DNA from: Dichetophora obliterata
Taxonomy: Eukaryota; Arthropoda; Insecta; Diptera; Sciomyzidae
Length of the DNA stretch: 64,000 nucleotides
NCBI GenBank assembly: GCA_963920525.1
Contig: OY986437.1
Location: 111,468,715 to 111,532,714, forward strand
Reading direction: 5' to 3'
Below are positions 43,233 through 55,297 of this stretch, in pieces. The position numbers were made by a program, and so were the translations under genes. How positions within the stretch are numbered: the stretch's first letter is position 1; the number at the start of each line of letters is the position of its first letter. Under the pieces are notes generated by a model. The model ran no database searches. It saw only the letters and a list, made by a program, of their open reading frames with translations, and was not told the origin of the DNA.

Positions 43233-46200
43233 CTCTTCTTCAATGTTTCACTTCTCGTTCGTTGGCTCTTCATTTGTTCATGAATTTTACACGAAGTGGT
43301 GAAGGCAACGGATGATACTCTCGTTCGTTTCGTTTAATTTTGTTTTTTAGATACACACAACGTGTGCACGCTGTTATGTATTGAAGCGAGGCATTGAAAT
43401 GGCTTGAATGTTTGTGTGTATGTATGTTAAGCAGCGTGGCAACAAGAATGCAATAACAAAGCATTGTGGGATTCTATGAAAAGTTTAATAAACAGCCACA
43501 GCTTTGTTTTTGATACGCATGCACAGTGGCTCATATGATGGTTGATAGCAAATAAAATTTACCTTTTCTATTTTGGGGGTTACAAATTCCACCTGTTGGG
43601 TAAAAATTTTAGAAATATGTAGCCACCTAATAATGTGTATTTTGACGTGTTTTAAACGTCAGTTATCAGTGTTAGGAGGCCGCTGATTTTGAATCTGAAG
43701 TCAGAATTTTAAAATTCAAGTTAGTTGATAGGGTTCCCACCTTATTTTTTTTAATTTTTACGAATTCGGGGCCGGCAAAAAAAAATGGCACACTAAAAAT
43801 GGGTCGCCAAATCCAAATCCGTGGTCAGAATTTAAAAATTATGTAATTTTGAAATATTAGGGTTGCCACCTAATAATATGTTTTTTTAAGAGTTTTAAAT
43901 TATAATTATAGAGCAATAAACAAAGAGCGAAAAACTAAAATTTTATGTTTATAAAAAAAGAAAGAATGTTAATCATAATTACCTCTTACTTAAAAAAAAT
44001 AATATGGGTTATGTAAATTTTTTTCTTGTCAAAAAATAAATAACATGAACTAATTTGTTCCATTAAATGTTTTAAGTGTATACATAAATTTTTCCATCGC
44101 CTGCTATTTTTGTGAAAAAATATTTTTGTATTTGGTATACATATTTCTCAATTTTTTACCCTACAGGTGGAATTTGTATCCCCCAAAATAGAAAAAGTAA
44201 ATTTTATTTGCTAACAACCATCATATGAGCCACTGTGCATGCGTACCAAAAACAAAGCTGTGGCTGTTTATTAAACTTTCCATAGAATCCCACAATGCTC
44301 TGTTATTGCATTCTTGTTGCCACGCTGCTTAACATACATACACACAAACATTCAAGCCATTTCAATGCCTCGCTTCAATACAACACAGCATGCAAACGTT
44401 GTGTGTATCTAAAAAACAAAATTAAACGAATCGAACGAGAGCATCATCCGTTGCCTTCACCACTTCATGAAAATTTCATGAACAAATGAAGAGCCAACGA
44501 AAGACAAGTGAAGCATTGAAGAACAGATGAATAGCAACAGTCTCTTCAAAAGAGTAAAAAATGTTCTTGTTCACAAACTAGTTTGCTCTTCTTCAGTTCA
44601 TGAACAAAAAAAATCTGCGCATCTCTTCACAAAAACGAGCTCCTCACTTTGATTTTTCTTCATATTCTTAAATGAATGAATAGAAGCAGAAATGAGCAGT
44701 TCATGAATGAGCAAATGCGAACCCTGAAAAAAACTGCGTTTACAAATTTGTTCCCTCCAAAAGAATAAAAAGGAAATACAAATAAAATTGTTTATAAAGT
44801 ATTTCATTAATTTTCTAAGTAAACGTTAAAAATGTTAAATTTTAAAAATGATTCAAATAAATGTATAATATTCTATAACACCATTATAATTACTTCGTTT
44901 TGTACGTGATAGGCAAGGAATATAAGAAAGTAAATGTTCCAAATTAAATTGCTTTACTCTAATTAATTATAAACATGTTTTCTGATTGGGGAGGTATACC
45001 TTTGTTGATGGTTTTCACAAACTTAAGTAATAAGAATACCAGTAAGAAAACCTAATAAGAATACTAATAAAATTATAAGTATATGGTGTATATAATAATA
45101 AATATAATAAGTATAATATTGATAAGTGTATACATAATTATTTTTAATTTAATAAAATACTTTATAAACAATTTTATTTGTATTTCCTTTTTTATTCTAA
45201 ATCAGAGGAAAGAAATTTGTAAATGCATTCTTTTCATTTACTTTTAACTTTTCTTTGATTCATTAAATTTATTCGCGAAGTTTATTGGAATGTTATTAGT
45301 TTGCTGCTATTGAATAGCTATGTTAAAGTCGTTGCTTATTTTTTCACTTTTCTTTGATTCATTGCATGAACAGCTAATTTTGACAACTTCCGAACGCCGC
45401 TCGTGAGAAAAAATCCAGTTTATGCTACTACCTTGTCAGTAATTGTACCATGGGATAGCTCATCGTCTGGAACGAAGTTGGGAACAATGGATGAAGAAAA
45501 TTCTTATATATACTCGTTGGAAAACTCTTCTTGTATATACTCGTTGCTTTCTCTTTATTCAGATTTCTTAAACTTTAAACGCTCATATTTCCTTAACGGT
45601 ACCACCTATCAAAAATCTAATAACTTTTGGCTTACTGAAAGCTCAACACCTTTCTAATGATATATCAAGTGTTTCTGTTGCGTTTGTAGATTTGCTGGAA
45701 TAAGGGGACTCTTCAAGGGATAAATATATAGATAAATAAATATTTTTTGGACATTATTATTTTTTTGCAAAAGGATTTTGAGGCTTATTTAATTTGTTTG
45801 GGCTTTATTTAATTTTTGATTGTTCGACGTTTTTTAATTTTTGTAAGCCAAAAATATTTTGGGCCTTATTTAATTTTTTATTTTGGGAAACAAATACTTA
45901 ACCCTTAATGCGACAAAAGATGTATGCATAATTTTAATAAGATTCAAATAAATAATGACCTTAAGAGCTTTTTTCAGGTTTTAACAGAAATTCATCAATA
46001 ACGCAATTTGAAAAAGTTTGAAAAAGTTTAGTGTATAGGATTTTTTCTCGTTTTTTGCAGTTCAAGTCATTTTCACTGAAAATAATCATTTTTGTTTGAA
46101 GCAAAATTTATTTTCTAATCGAACAAAATTAACATGAAAACCGAAACTATTTGGGTTGAAAATAGTATATTTTTACGGAAATATTTAACTCTGTAGAGCC

Positions 46201-47129
46201 GTCAATAAATGATTAATAATTTTCGTATAAAACTCTTTAACATATTTCATATGCAGAGGGTGGAGAGGGGTGAATGACATGTCAATATAAATACTTTTAA
46301 TACTGAACTATATGATACAAGTAAGATACTAATACTGCAATCTTAACGCTATCAACTTGAAAATTCAAAGACATACTGCTTCGCGAAAGCTCTGAAGAGT
46401 TAACTTAAACTCTGGAAAATCTGAAAATTCTGATTCCAGTCGTTGCTCGAAACACCAGTTACTTGCATTTGATGAACAGTACGAATTACATAGATTTGTT
46501 CCTAATACGTATTTATTAATATTTTGTATCTTAATAAATCAACTAATTCGAATTTTACGGAGCTGGTTTTTTTGGCAATGAACCAAAGGCCGAAATAACA
46601 GTTCCCTTCGTGCCAGTTACCGTTGTGGTCAGAGCAGTTGGAATAACTTGTGCTTTTACGGGCGCAGGTTGATCCCATTTTGATTTACTATTGAACGAAA
46701 TAGTTTTAATATTATTAGAAAGCAAAACATTTGCTACACACCGTTTCTTGGCTTCCTCTTCCACCTTGCGTGCCAAAGCAGTCGCTTGCTCGATTTTATC
46801 ATTATCCTTACGCTCCTTCTGACGCTTGACCATTTCATTCTTTTGTACTCGTGCCAACTCTTCGTAGTAGCTTTCCTGACCCCACTGCAGTGGATCGTAT
46901 AACTCAGGCGGATAATTTGTGCCGAATTCGTTTATGTCACAGAACTGAATCAATTTCTCGTAAATGCTGGGATTTCGAAATTCTTTCCGTTCTTGTATAA
47001 TGCGATTCATATCCATGTTGGTGGTGTCCATCTTCTCGTAGAGATGACGTATTTTGTCCAACAACTCCGCAGATGGCTTTCCTTTGGGCTCCGGCGGTAA
47101 TGAGAATCCATAGTGTGCATATTTTTCTA
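43212..47129. repeat. Tandem duplication, right copy (3,918 bp)
   Basis: This is the head-to-tail partner of 39290-43207. It is continuous with the 5' half of SAP30BP at 47130, so this copy carries the gene's real 3' end. Its hAT-like element lacks the first 168 bp. Confidence 0.9.
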
Positions 47130-47626
47130 GTTTTTCCGTTTTTGAAGTATGTGTTTGAGCCTTTGCATTGCTACTACCAGTAGCAGTGGCGCCCTCAACA
47201 TCGACATCAATAACATCCATTGGAGTGGCACGTTCGTTGACTGAATGCGTAGACGGCGCTAAAGGAGCTTTTTCGCTGTCACTATTACTACTGGATTCAT
47301 CGCTTGAGGCATGGGCATGGGCATCGTCATCTGATACAATTGTATCGTCCTGGTAGCTTACCAATCGAAGCGCTTTCTTTTGTCTTTTTCTACTTGAAGT
47401 TTTATAGGTGTAGCGCTGCTTTTCAGGAGTTTGTGCAGGCGTCACTGGCTTTGGAATAACGACCTACAATAATTAAATTATATGCTTTAAATAAATTTTC
47501 AGCATCAATGCTTACCAGTGAAGCTTGCGAATTTCCAGAGTCAGGACTTGCGTCAGCATGGTGATCCTCCTCATTTTCAGAGTCAGTATACTGAGCAGTT
47601 AAATTTGCTAAAGCGGAATGGCTCAT
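46555..47626 (-). CDS. SAP30BP: SAP30-binding protein (HCNGP family)
   Basis: There are two exons on the minus strand: 47626-47516 (MSHSALANLTAQYTDSENEE...) and 47463-46555, with a 52-bp intron (GTAAGC donor, ATTGTAG acceptor), both phase 0, giving 339 residues; the human protein has about 308. An acidic, serine-rich N-terminal half (DSEN, DDAHAHASSDESSS) is followed at about 150-260 by the HCNGP domain: HYGFSLPPEPKGKPSAELLD, IQERKEFRNPSIYEKLIQF, NEFGTNYPPELYDPLQW. A lysine-rich helical stretch and a proline/alanine tail follow. The family is nuclear, linked to the SAP30 corepressor and to splicing of short introns; that role is from the literature. AATAAA-type signals lie near 46512 on its strand. 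Its last 192 codons and 3' flank were copied downstream by the tandem duplication. Confidence 0.9.
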
Positions 47627-47795
47627 ATTTTAGTGCGATATGTTTAGTTAAGCTGTATAAGTTGAAATATTATATATTCGCACACGCACTAAATAATGCA
47701 AAGATAACAATGTAGAAGAACTGTCAAAATTACTAAACAAAATTAGTTGTTTCCAGTGTTGATAAGCGGAACAATAAGGAACTTTGTACCACTTG
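47627..47795. promoter_or_regulatory. Probable SAP30BP promoter region
   Basis: Only about 170 bp separate the SAP30BP start codon from the Harbinger-derived element X copy 2. I see no clear TATA box or other defined motif; the assignment is by position. Confidence 0.3.
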
Positions 47796-49640
47796 AGGCT
47801 TGTCACACTTTGTCTGCTTGTCTGTCATACATTTGAATTTCCGAAATTTTTTTCCTCTCTCTCATTGTTTTGTCCACGAAATGCTACACAAAGTTTTCTT
47901 TTCGACAATGGCGGAAGCTAAATTTACTACGTTTTTGCTACCATTTCCTGCAGGCAATGTTTCTTTGTGCAATCGATTCAATAAAACGGCTACCTACCCT
48001 TTATAGGTTGTTTATAAGTGGTTTTATTTGCATTTAAAATGGATGGGTCACATTCTGATCTCCTGGGTTTAAAATTAATTACATTGGCCAATATGTATGC
48101 AGGAAGTTTATCCACATATTTAGATGACAACGATTGGTCACAATAAAAGCAATTGTGAGTTGATGAAACTCTGGATGGAGTTAAACAGTGAAAAAAGATC
48201 CTGCTGGAATAAGCCATGCAGAATTGGCAGACATAAGAAAGAAATGATAAATTTATAAAAAGAGCTAAGATGCACTTGTGATAAAGCATTTAAAATTTTT
48301 TTAAGAATATCTCATAAAACCGGTTGTCTTTGAAATTAATTTATGAACATTTCGGTAATACTACTACTCCAAATAATAGCCATAACCTTATCTCTAAGAA
48401 TATTGTAAATTTTGAAGATTTAAACGATATTACAGAATATATGTATATCGCCCATTTCAGATTGAGTTGACTTATCAGTCGCACTGACCATCTCCGATTT
48501 GGCTCAAATTTTGTTCCTAGATTGGTGTATTTCTTAGAAAACCAAATCCAAAGTTATAAATTTTTAGAACCATTTTCAAGGCCAAAATAGGGTGTATTTT
48601 GAAACAACGTAGCTCAGTCAATTTAAATCCGATTTTCGTAAATAAGGTATCATTGGAAAGGTTGTTTTGTCTTTTTTAAAGGAAAAATATAAAACTTATG
48701 GAAAAATTGCAGTTAGTTGGCCCATTCTTAATTTCAAAGTTTAATGCCATGCCAACAACAGACGCTATAATTTTTTTCAGTTTCTTTTTTTTTGGTTTTT
48801 TGTACATTTCAATACCTTTTGAACGATATATAATTAAGGTGTGCTCTTGAAGAGTTCAGAAGTTATGGCGTAAAACGTGCAATTTTAAAGAATTTTCAAT
48901 ACAAATTCAACTAGCTATCAAAGCTTTACAACATACATGCTCAGCAAGTAGTCTACTTCGCCCGCTATTCCCGCCATACAAATTGTTTTCTATTATAAAC
49001 TTGTGTTTTGCAAAAACTAAAACACGTACACCCAAAAACAAAAGCTGCTGTAAGCGATCGCCTAATTTTGAATAAATTCAACTTTTTTCCAAATTCAACA
49101 AAAGGAAAAAAATGTATGCTGTAAAGCTTTGATAGCTAGTTGAATTTGTATTGAAAATTCTTTAAAACTTTAACACTGCACGTTTTACGCCATAACTTCT
49201 GAACCCAGCTCAAGAACACAACTTAATTTTATATCGGTGGAAAGGTATTGAAACTTACAAAAAACCAAATAAAGAAACTGAAAAAAATTATAGCGTCTGC
49301 TGTTGGCATGGCATTAAACTCTGAAATTAACAATGGGTCAATTTACAGCAATTTTTTGAAAAGTTTTATATTCTATCCTTAAAATAGAGGAGATAACTAT
49401 TCCAATGATACCTTAGTTAATAAAATGTGATTTAAATTGACTGAGCTACGTTGTCTAAAAATAGGCCCTATTTTGACATTCGAATGATTTGGCAATGGAA
49501 TTGGCTTTCTTAACAAAAAACCAACCTAAAAATAAATTTTGAGCCAAGTCGGAGATGCTCAATGCGATAAATAGGTCACCTGAATCTGAAATGGGCGATA
49601 TATAAACAGATTATTTGTTAACAACGCGGCTGTAATGTAT
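47796..49640. mobile_element. Harbinger-derived element X, copy 2 (inverted)
   Basis: 47796-48448 matches the inverted form of 34640-35288 at high identity over about 640 bp (for example CTTATGTCTGCCAATTCT and CCATCCAGAGTTTCATCAAC on the copy's other strand). 49598-49640 matches the inverted 30040-30093 (ACAAATAATCTG against ACAAATAAACTG; CGCGGCTGTAATGTATG). Between the two lies a foldback element (48449-49597) at the same target position as element Y in copy 1. The far end beyond 49640 was not defined. Confidence 0.6.
48449..49597. mobile_element. 1.15-kb foldback element
   Basis: CGCCCATTTCAGATT opens and its complement closes the element. The inverted arms are about 530 bp each (for example ACGTAGCTCAGTCAATTTAA in both arms, and CGCCATAACTTCTGAAC-type blocks near the centre), with a short unique loop near 49000-49090. 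No protein is present. It sits in a TA-rich target within element X copy 2. Confidence 0.8.
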
Positions 49641-50607
49641 GTGGAAAACGTTCACAACAATGAATTTTGGATATAATTAAAATTTATTAATGTTTCTTCG
49701 AAATATGTAATATTACTGCTTGATTGTAAGAACAACTAAAAGTTGTTTAGCTATTAGGCAGATATGTTCTGCTTGAGTGTTTGCTATTAATGATGATGTT
49801 TCACAAGTTGGATCGTTCGAACGCTCAATCAAATTGTCCCGTTAGTATCCCATCTGACTTATCGTATAACATGTCGTCCAATATGTTAGACCATGCAAAA
49901 GCACCTATTGATGCACTGAACACATTCACGACGGTAACGACGTGGCGACAACTATCAAATTAAGTATACATGCTTTTCGTATGTAGGTGAATTTGGTGAA
50001 TTTGGTGACAAGACAATTAGGCAATGCACAGTTTGAATACGCTGGTCTGCTATTTGTACGATTTGCTATTTGTACGCCAATTTACGAAAGCGTATTTTGC
50101 TTTGTTATTGTTTTGCATACAAACGCAAATACGCAGGCACGCGTAAATAAAAGTAGCCCTTGGACATGCTTTTTGTACCTCGTATTTTTATGCTTTGTCT
50201 GCAGCCGCATAATCACATACATCACAGGGTTGCATAATTTTTTAATACGACAGTCACATGGCGAGGTGCTCACAGTTTGAACAATAACAAATGCTATAAA
50301 TACGATTGGTTGAAAGCAGTGATGTGCGGCGTAGAAAACTTGATGTCAACAAAACTATTGTGTAGACAATTGCTTTTAACGACGTGTGGATAATTAATGT
50401 AAGAGGCTACATGATTATTGTGATATTTAATTAAATTGAGTCCAAGTTCGGAGTATTCCTTATTTTTACGCCTTCTGGGCATGATTTTTGTTTATTTTAT
50501 TGTAAAATTTGTTTGTTTGTGATAATTAAACGACTTTTTCAAAAGAATTTAGAATCAGCATAATCTAAGTAAAACTTGCATTTTCGCAGTACAGCATTTT
50601 GCTTACA
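49641..50607. other. No gene seen
   Basis: The segment 49900-49935 (GCACTGAACACATTCACGAC) is related in inverted form to 51655-51690 near the MITE at 51420. I recognise nothing coding. Confidence 0.4.
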
Positions 50608-51257
50608 TTAGCTGCGTTCCATTCGCTTCAAAATAATCCAGATTATTTTTTTTTACACACAAAGCAAAAATAAAAACAATAATCCTATAACAAATAGGAT
50701 TATTTTTGCTATCCATATAAAATTGTGATATAGCCTTTAAAAAATATGAAACACAGGTGCCGCACCTGTATATTTTTATGAGCTGTCATTTAATTTTTTT
50801 AATTATTTGTTTGTTTGATACAATGACTATTAGGTAGCCATGACAGCTACCTATTTTCTCACGAAGTGCGACCATCGAATGTTAAACAAAAGAAAACAAA
50901 ACAAACCACGTGTGTCACACACATTCGACGCATTCAGCGGAGCCAACAATTGCACTTAAATTATTTATATAATTGCATAATATCAATAATTAAATTAAAT
51001 AATTTACAATTTTTCGACGTTTAGAGTAAAACACATTCAGAGAAAAACATCGTTCATTAAGGTATCGCTACCAAAACAGTTCACAACAGTATTGAACGAC
51101 ACACGTTCTCATTACACCTAATAGTTATTGTATCATAATTGCTTGTTTGAATTTAATTTTGACTGCAACGGTAGTGCCCTCTACGGGTCATTTTTCTTGC
51201 CGTTCCTTTGAGAAAATTTGTTATCGCGATTGTATTAAGGCGAATGGAACGCAGCTA
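50608..51257. mobile_element. 650-bp MITE, probably hAT type
   Basis: The ends TTAGCTGCGTTCCATTCGC and, inverted, TAGCTGCGTTCCATTCGC are nearly perfect over 18 bp. TTGCTTACA occurs directly outside on both sides (50599-50607 and 51258-51266), an 8-9 bp duplication. The exact terminal base on the left is uncertain by one. No transposase is present. Confidence 0.75.
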
Positions 51258-51419
51258 TTGCTTACACAATTCTCGACATTGTCTACATTGTCTACACATT
51301 CTACATTATCTACACGAAAATGTCGACAATTAAAGACAACGTGTCGAGGAACATCACTGGTTGAAAGTACGCTTAAACTTTGAATAGCCTTAATGTTGCT
51401 GTCGCCGGTATAGAATTAT

Positions 51420-51833
51420 GCCCTAAACACATTCACGACTACACGACATTACGACTCGGCATGAAGTCAACAATCTGGGAAAATCATACAATTTTTTAAT
51501 TCTTGCATACACAAACCCGTATATTTGCGCTGTTGTCGCTCGTCAAATTAGAAATAATTCTTTACCGGCGACAGCAACTTTGTCATGTCGCTGCTACATT
51601 TTCACCAAATTCACCTCCATAAGAAAACAATGTAAAAATAATTTTACAGTTGTCGCTACGTCGTTGCCGTTTTGAATGTGTTCGGTGCATTATTTTTAAT
51701 TTGACGAGCGACAACAGCGCAAATATAAGGGTTTTTGTATGCGTGAATAAAACAATTGTATGATTTTTCTAAATTGTTGGCTCTTTCTTCATGTCGAGTC
51801 GTACTGTCGTGTAGTCGTGAATGTATTCAGGGC
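51420..51833. mobile_element. 414-bp inverted-repeat MITE
   Basis: GCCCTAAACACATTCACGAC opens and the inverted form closes (GTCGTGAATGTATTCAGGGC). The arms are about 145 bp and include TTTGCGCTGTTGTCGCTCGT. Related pieces lie near 49900. No clear target duplication was found. Confidence 0.7.
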
Positions 51834-51887
51834 ATCACGATTCCAATTTTCAGCTTGACGAAAAACCTGACACAGTGTCTCCACTTA

Positions 51888-52477
51888 TGCCCATATTACA
51901 CGATGCTTATTTGCTCGGCGAGCACATGGCAGTGCAATATTTTTGTTGTTGTATTCTCCAAAATTTTTGATAGTTTCGCATTGGAAGCAACAACAAAATT
52001 ATCTGCTCGTCGAGCAAGGCACATATTACACGATGATCGTTGATCGGCGTTCAATGAACACTTTTTTACGCTCTTTTACATTTTGATCGTTCGTAGGTCA
52101 CATGATGATCGTTTCATCGCGATCAAGTCTTGTTTTTTTCTTTATTCCAGTAAGAATTCTTGTTAAAAATAAGGGTTTCATGCAACTTTTTTTTTAATAC
52201 CTTTCAGTCGAAAAGCAGTACTTCTAGTACTTTTTAGCTGCTAAAAGAGAACACATCTTAAATTTTGCCACCCAGCAACACTGTTTCGATTGTGATTGCT
52301 GTCGTATACAGCGTTCAAAAATGAACATATCTTGATCTCCCTAACAATTGTTCATCCGCTCTGGCTCTCAGTATTTTTTGACAGTTTCGCATTGAAAGCA
52401 ACAACAAAAATATTTTGAACGCCGATCAACGATCATCGTGTAATATGTGCCCAAGTGATCATCGTGTAATATGGGCA
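51888..52477. mobile_element. 590-bp TTA-flanked MITE (outer of a pair)
   Basis: TGCCCATATTACACGATG opens and its exact complement closes. TTA is present on both sides (51885-51887 and 52478-52480), fitting PIF/Harbinger. It contains a second MITE of the same family at 52018-52451. Confidence 0.8.
52018..52451. mobile_element. 434-bp MITE nested in a relative
   Basis: GGCACATATTACACGATGAT, then CGTTGATCGGCGTTCAA, opens and its complement closes. CAA is present at both edges (52015-52017 and 52452-52454). The terminal sequence is close to that of the outer MITE, and both share CAGTTTCGCATTG and AGCAACAACAAAA internally. Confidence 0.75.
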
Positions 52478-52492
52478 TTACAATATTTGATT

Positions 52493-52845
52493 GCATGCGA
52501 ACTGTCAAATTGAATTTCATTATATATATCTCAAGTGTAGACTACTCATATCATGAAATTGTTCATATCATGAAAATTATCTCTTGAAATATTTCTTGAG
52601 ATAAGCTGTAACATTTCAGTAAAATATGTAAGTGTGTGCATTTTTAAGGACTTTTCAAGTAAAAAATATCGCAAAAGCATTAAAAGAGTGAAAAAACATA
52701 AACTGGAATGGCGAATGGAAGAAATTATTAATTAAATAAATTTTTACAAACAATTCCAAAATGAAATTTCATGAGATGAAGTCCCCATCTTAATATTATA
52801 GCATGAAATCTGGATATCATGAAATTCAATTTGACAGTTCGCATG
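52493..52845. mobile_element. 353-bp inverted-repeat MITE
   Basis: GCATGCGAACTGTCAAATTG, then AATTTCAT, opens and the exact inverted copy closes (28 bp perfect). Inside, ATCATGAAAT words recur. No gene was seen. Confidence 0.75.
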
Positions 52846-53713
52846 CAGTCAACCCAGCTGGACAGCTCTAACGTCTTCACAAACACAACGAAACAAAATT
52901 TGGTTTTCAGCAATACATTCATACGTTCTGTTGTTATGTTAAACAAGGAAAGTTATGTATGTTTATATATCTCGCTTTTTTACGGCCAAAAATATAATAA
53001 ACTAGCAACAAAAATAACAAACCAAACAAAATTAGCAGACAATCGAAGGGAAGTATGCAAATAATACAAACCAAATAAACCAATTCAACATTTTTTATCT
53101 TTTCAGAAGACTAAATAGGATTCCTGAAAAACATTTCCATTGTCTAGATTGACCACAATCGCAACTCAAACAACTGCTGCTGTCGCTGGAGCTATTGCTG
53201 TTGTAAGGAAATAATTGCAAAACCCATGGATTTTATATGCATTGTGTTTGTTTTTGTTCTAATTTTTAAAGCCGTAATATTTTAACCCGTAACCTTAAGG
53301 TAATTTATGCATTGCAAAAAATAAATAAAAATGGATTCAAAAATTGTCTTTGTAATTTAAAATAAACGTCAGAGTTCTATTCTCTGGGCTAGGGGGTGGT
53401 CATGATATAGCGGCATGGGGGGAGAAGATTGCAAAGCAGATTTTCTTATTGGTGCGAGCAGTTCAGCTAAACTTTTTTATGGCTAAAACATGTGTGGCAG
53501 ACAGAGATGCCAGATCACACAGATGAGCGTCTGTCCATATAAATAGTATTTTGGTAGAACAAATTTAACGTACAATGTATGGAGAATTTTATATGACTTT
53601 GACGTCAAGGTCGCTACGTATATGCCATATATACGGAATATTTAACAGTTAGGTGTATAGCTGGGAACTCTTGTAAGTGGAGACAGTGTGTGAGCCTGTT
53701 GCTACAAAAAATC
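52846..53713. other. No gene seen
   Basis: A short CTG/CTGTTG-rich patch lies at about 53165-53205. I recognise nothing else. Confidence 0.4.
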
Positions 53714-54475
53714 CAGGGATGATAATTCCAAGCTTCGCTTTGGTACTTAGCAGATTTCAAAAAGTACTAAAAGTACTGAAATAAGATATAAAATGAAAAT
53801 TTTAAGTTTTATATATTTTTATTAGTTCAACATAAAAAAAATGAAACAAATATATTAAAATTTTAAGTTTCTGAGTTAAAAAATTACTAAATATATAAAA
53901 GAAACATAAATTAATTTTTTTGATTATTAATATATTGTATTTTATGCAAGGAACTTTGAATTACGAACATAATTTGATGATAATAAATAAAATGTAAGTT
54001 TATATCAGGTATGCTTTTTAAATTTAATAATTCCTTAATATCAATGTTTATATATTTTTTTATAATAACTCTTGAGAAATTTCAATGTTAAAGCAGTACG
54101 TTCAATTTGATTTTAAAAAATATTTTGTTTGTATTAATCTGGAAAGGGTGCTTACTTGAAGCCTATTTCGACATTTTGTTTTGATTAAATTTTTATATGA
54201 AAAAATGCGTTTAACGTTAGGCAACGATACGGTATATAAAATATTCATTCGATAATTTTTAAATGTTATCACACATAAGTTAATAATTATATTTTTTTAT
54301 TTGACCAACTTAAGCCCAAAACTCTGCCATCTTAACATTTTTTAATTAAGTTTTAATAGTACCGTTTTTAGACAATATTTGTAAAAAGTACTGAAATCAT
54401 CGAGGGGGTAATACGGTACTTTTGAAAAGCGAAAAGAACTTAATTCAAACATTAGTACTGAATTTATGATCCCTG
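53714..54475. mobile_element. 762-bp hAT-like MITE
   Basis: CAGGGATGATAATTC opens and, inverted, CAGGGATCATAAATTC closes. Short subterminal AAAGTACT/AGTACTG words are present at both ends. The flanks AAAAAATC and ATTTAACC match poorly, so a target duplication is not supported. CAGGG ends suggest hAT. Confidence 0.55.
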
Positions 54476-55149
54476 ATTTAACCGATTTTTACGCAGAAAT
54501 AAGTGGGGTGCGCTAAAATTCGGGGGCAAAATTGTACAAAATCTTTATCAAGACCACGGAAATAGCTGAAGCAGTCAACGTAAAACTGATAGCTCCTTGT
54601 TGTACCTGACAGCAGCTTATCCGCATTCATTTCAGCACCTTTATTTTATTTTTGGATTATTTCTTGAGTCAGCTGAAATTAAGATTTCTGGACCACTGTG
54701 AATTACTGTCAAAAATTCAAAATGCCTTGTCAACAAAATACACAGAACTCAATGTAGAAGAAAATCGTAAAACGATGCAAGCTTTTGAAAATCAATGGCC
54801 GAAAGATATTGTGTGAGAATTCGTAGTTGACTTTGCGATGTGGGAAAGGTGAGAATAAAATAAAATAAAAGATTTCAAAAGCGATTTAACACATAAATGT
54901 TCACAAGCACTTAAACAGTTTATTTCTGAAACATTTATTTTAAAAATGATTAACAATCCAAATATTTGCTCAACATGATAAAGCACAACTATTGATTCAG
55001 TCTTTGCTAGATATATTGATAATATTGATATTAAATATACGTATGCTATTTCAGTTATCATAAACCAATAATTTTTTTATAAAATTTCGTAATAATAATT
55101 AAAAAGATACTGAATCTAACATGTATCTGTGGTGCCTCACTATTACCGA
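54476..55149. other. No gene recognised
   Basis: One stretch on the plus strand, FLDHCELLSKIQNALSTKYT followed by ENQWPKDIV, at about 54670-54815, looks faintly protein-like, but I cannot assign it. Confidence 0.35.
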
Positions 55150-55297
55150 GTGTTTCCACTGCCCCAACAAACAAAGAATTCATCGCGAACAAAACGTAGC
55201 GATAAATTCTTCGTTCACTCCAATCGTTTCCACTGCACGAACACAAGTGGCGAACATTGATAAGTCGCCATCTTGTTCGTTCGTGCAGTGGAAACAC
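55150..55297. mobile_element. 148-bp MITE, GAACGAAC group
   Basis: GTGTTTCCACTGC opens and GCAGTGGAAACAC closes. The inner arms carry GCGAACA and ATAAATTCTTCGTTC. It is related to the elements at 56268 and 57276. Confidence 0.65.
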
